A program made the position numbers and the translations under genes. Below the pieces are notes generated by a model, which worked only from the letters and a program-made list of their open reading frames with translations, made no database searches and was not told the DNA's origin. This document shows positions 5,292 to 6,099 of a DNA stretch of 6,099 nt, in pieces (position 1 is the first letter of the stretch; every line of letters begins with the position of its first letter). This DNA comes from Methanomassiliicoccales archaeon (lineage in GTDB: Archaea; Thermoplasmatota; Thermoplasmata; Methanomassiliicoccales; JACIVX01), in contig JAJRAH010000088.1 in NCBI GenBank assembly GCA_028679985.1, positions 1 through 6,099 of the forward strand, given 5' to 3'.

Positions 5292-6099
5292 ATGATCGCA
5301 AGGGATGTTGTTCTAGGGAATCTGCGAAGGTACAGGAAGAACAAGATCAAGATAGGAGTGCTCGGTTCGCACTCCGCACTGGATACATGCGACGGTGCGG
5401 TGGAGGAAGGCTTCAGGACGCTGGCGGTCTGTCAGGAAGGGAGAGACAAGACCTACTCGAAGTACTTCAAAGCTCACAGGGATTCGGATGGAACGCTGAG
5501 AAGGGGAATGGTTGACGAGGTCATCCTCCTGAAGAAGTTCAAGGACATCATGGATCCGAAAATCATGGATAGACTTCTGAAGGACAACGTCCTGTTCGTC
5601 CCGAACCGCTCGTTCACCTCATACTGCAGCATAGACCAGGTCGAGAACGATTTCGTCGTTCCGATGGTCGGGAGCAGGAACTTGTTGCGGAGCGAGGAGA
5701 GGGGGATGGACAAGGACTACTATTGGCTGCTCGAGAAGGCCGGACTCCCGTTTCCGAAGAAGATCAGAGATCCGCATGATATAGACACCCTGACGATCAT
5801 CAAGCTTCACCACAAGGTGAAGAAACTCGAGAGGGGTTTCTTCACGGCCTCTTCATTCAAGGAGTACGAAGGGAAATCGAAGGAACTGCTGAAACAAGGC
5901 GTCATCGACGAAGAGGGGCTGAAGGAAGCGAGGATGGAGCAGTACGTGATAGGCCCGGTATTCAACCTCGACTTCTTTTACTCCCCCCTGTCAAAAGGGG
6001 AGGAGAAGACGGAGCTGATCGGCATCGATTGGAGATTCGAGAGTTCCCTGGACGGCTACGTTAGACTCCCTGCCGCGCAGCAGCTGACCCTTGACGAGA
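5292..6099 (+). CDS. purP: 5-formaminoimidazole-4-carboxamide ribonucleotide synthetase PurP (3' partial)
   Basis: PurP is the archaeal ATP-grasp enzyme that uses ATP and formate to convert AICAR to FAICAR, the step before IMP in de novo purine synthesis, replacing the formyl-folate transformylase half of PurH. The frame is open from ATG 5292 to the window end: 269 codons of the roughly 350-360 usual for the family, so about a quarter is missing. Visible signatures are the N-terminal Gly-Ser-His-Ser-Ala-Leu-Asp (25-31) followed by a Glu-Glu-Gly-Phe segment, the Gly-Ser-Arg-Asn-Leu-Leu-Arg block (127-133), Gly-Pro-Val-Phe-Asn-Leu-Asp of the ATP-grasp region (about 219-225) and Leu-Ile-Gly-Ile-Asp-X-Arg-X-Glu (242-250). 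The start is supported by a strong GGAGG. The family assignment rests on remembered conserved blocks. No frameshift or internal stop is present in the visible part. Confidence 0.88.
   Translation, partial: MIARDVVLGNLRRYRKNKIKIGVLGSHSALDTCDGAVEEGFRTLAVCQEGRDKTYSKYFKAHRDSDGTLRRGMVDEVILLKKFKDIMDPKIMDRLLKDNVLFVPNRSFTSYCSIDQVENDFVVPMVGSRNLLRSEERGMDKDYYWLLEKAGLPFPKKIRDPHDIDTLTIIKLHHKVKKLERGFFTASSFKEYEGKSKELLKQGVIDEEGLKEARMEQYVIGPVFNLDFFYSPLSKGEEKTELIGIDWRFESSLDGYVRLPAAQQLTLDE

Overview
The window looks archaeal, most likely a euryarchaeote close to Thermoplasmatota; the rank is inference. The evidence is a PurP-type purine biosynthesis enzyme (typical of archaea), a duplicated MgtE/SLC41-like transporter of the archaeal type, TATA-box-like elements about 42 bases ahead of two starts, and GGAGG or GGTGA Shine-Dalgarno sequences. 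Coding is dense, with mostly very short gaps.

Left block (1-3122, + strand). The tail of a zinc-ribbon protein is followed after 7 bases by a 549-residue membrane protein resembling the DUF2207/YciQ group. It has a signal peptide, an outer domain, one central membrane helix and a cytosolic half that ends in a glycine-rich linker, six consecutive Cys-Ala pairs and Gly-Gly-Gly-Arg. Its stop codon overlaps the start of a radical SAM/SPASM enzyme carrying an N-terminal PqqD-like (RRE-type) domain. The layout suggests that the enzyme modifies the Cys-Ala tail of its upstream partner, like a RiPP maturase acting on a tail fused to a large membrane protein. This is the most interesting content of the window and is an inference from sequence and synteny.

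Middle (3129-3990). A class I SAM-dependent methyltransferase lies on the - strand, tail to tail with the radical SAM gene (6 bases apart). A 112-base divergent intergenic region follows, holding a TATA-like element.

Right block (3991-6099, + strand). A 408-residue transporter made of two MgtE-like halves, without the usual cytosolic sensor domains, is followed after 74 bases by purP, which runs off the window. The two genes have near-identical promoter-like elements at nearly the same distance from their starts, so each is probably transcribed from its own promoter.

No rRNA, tRNA, CRISPR array, insertion sequence or convincing terminator was seen.
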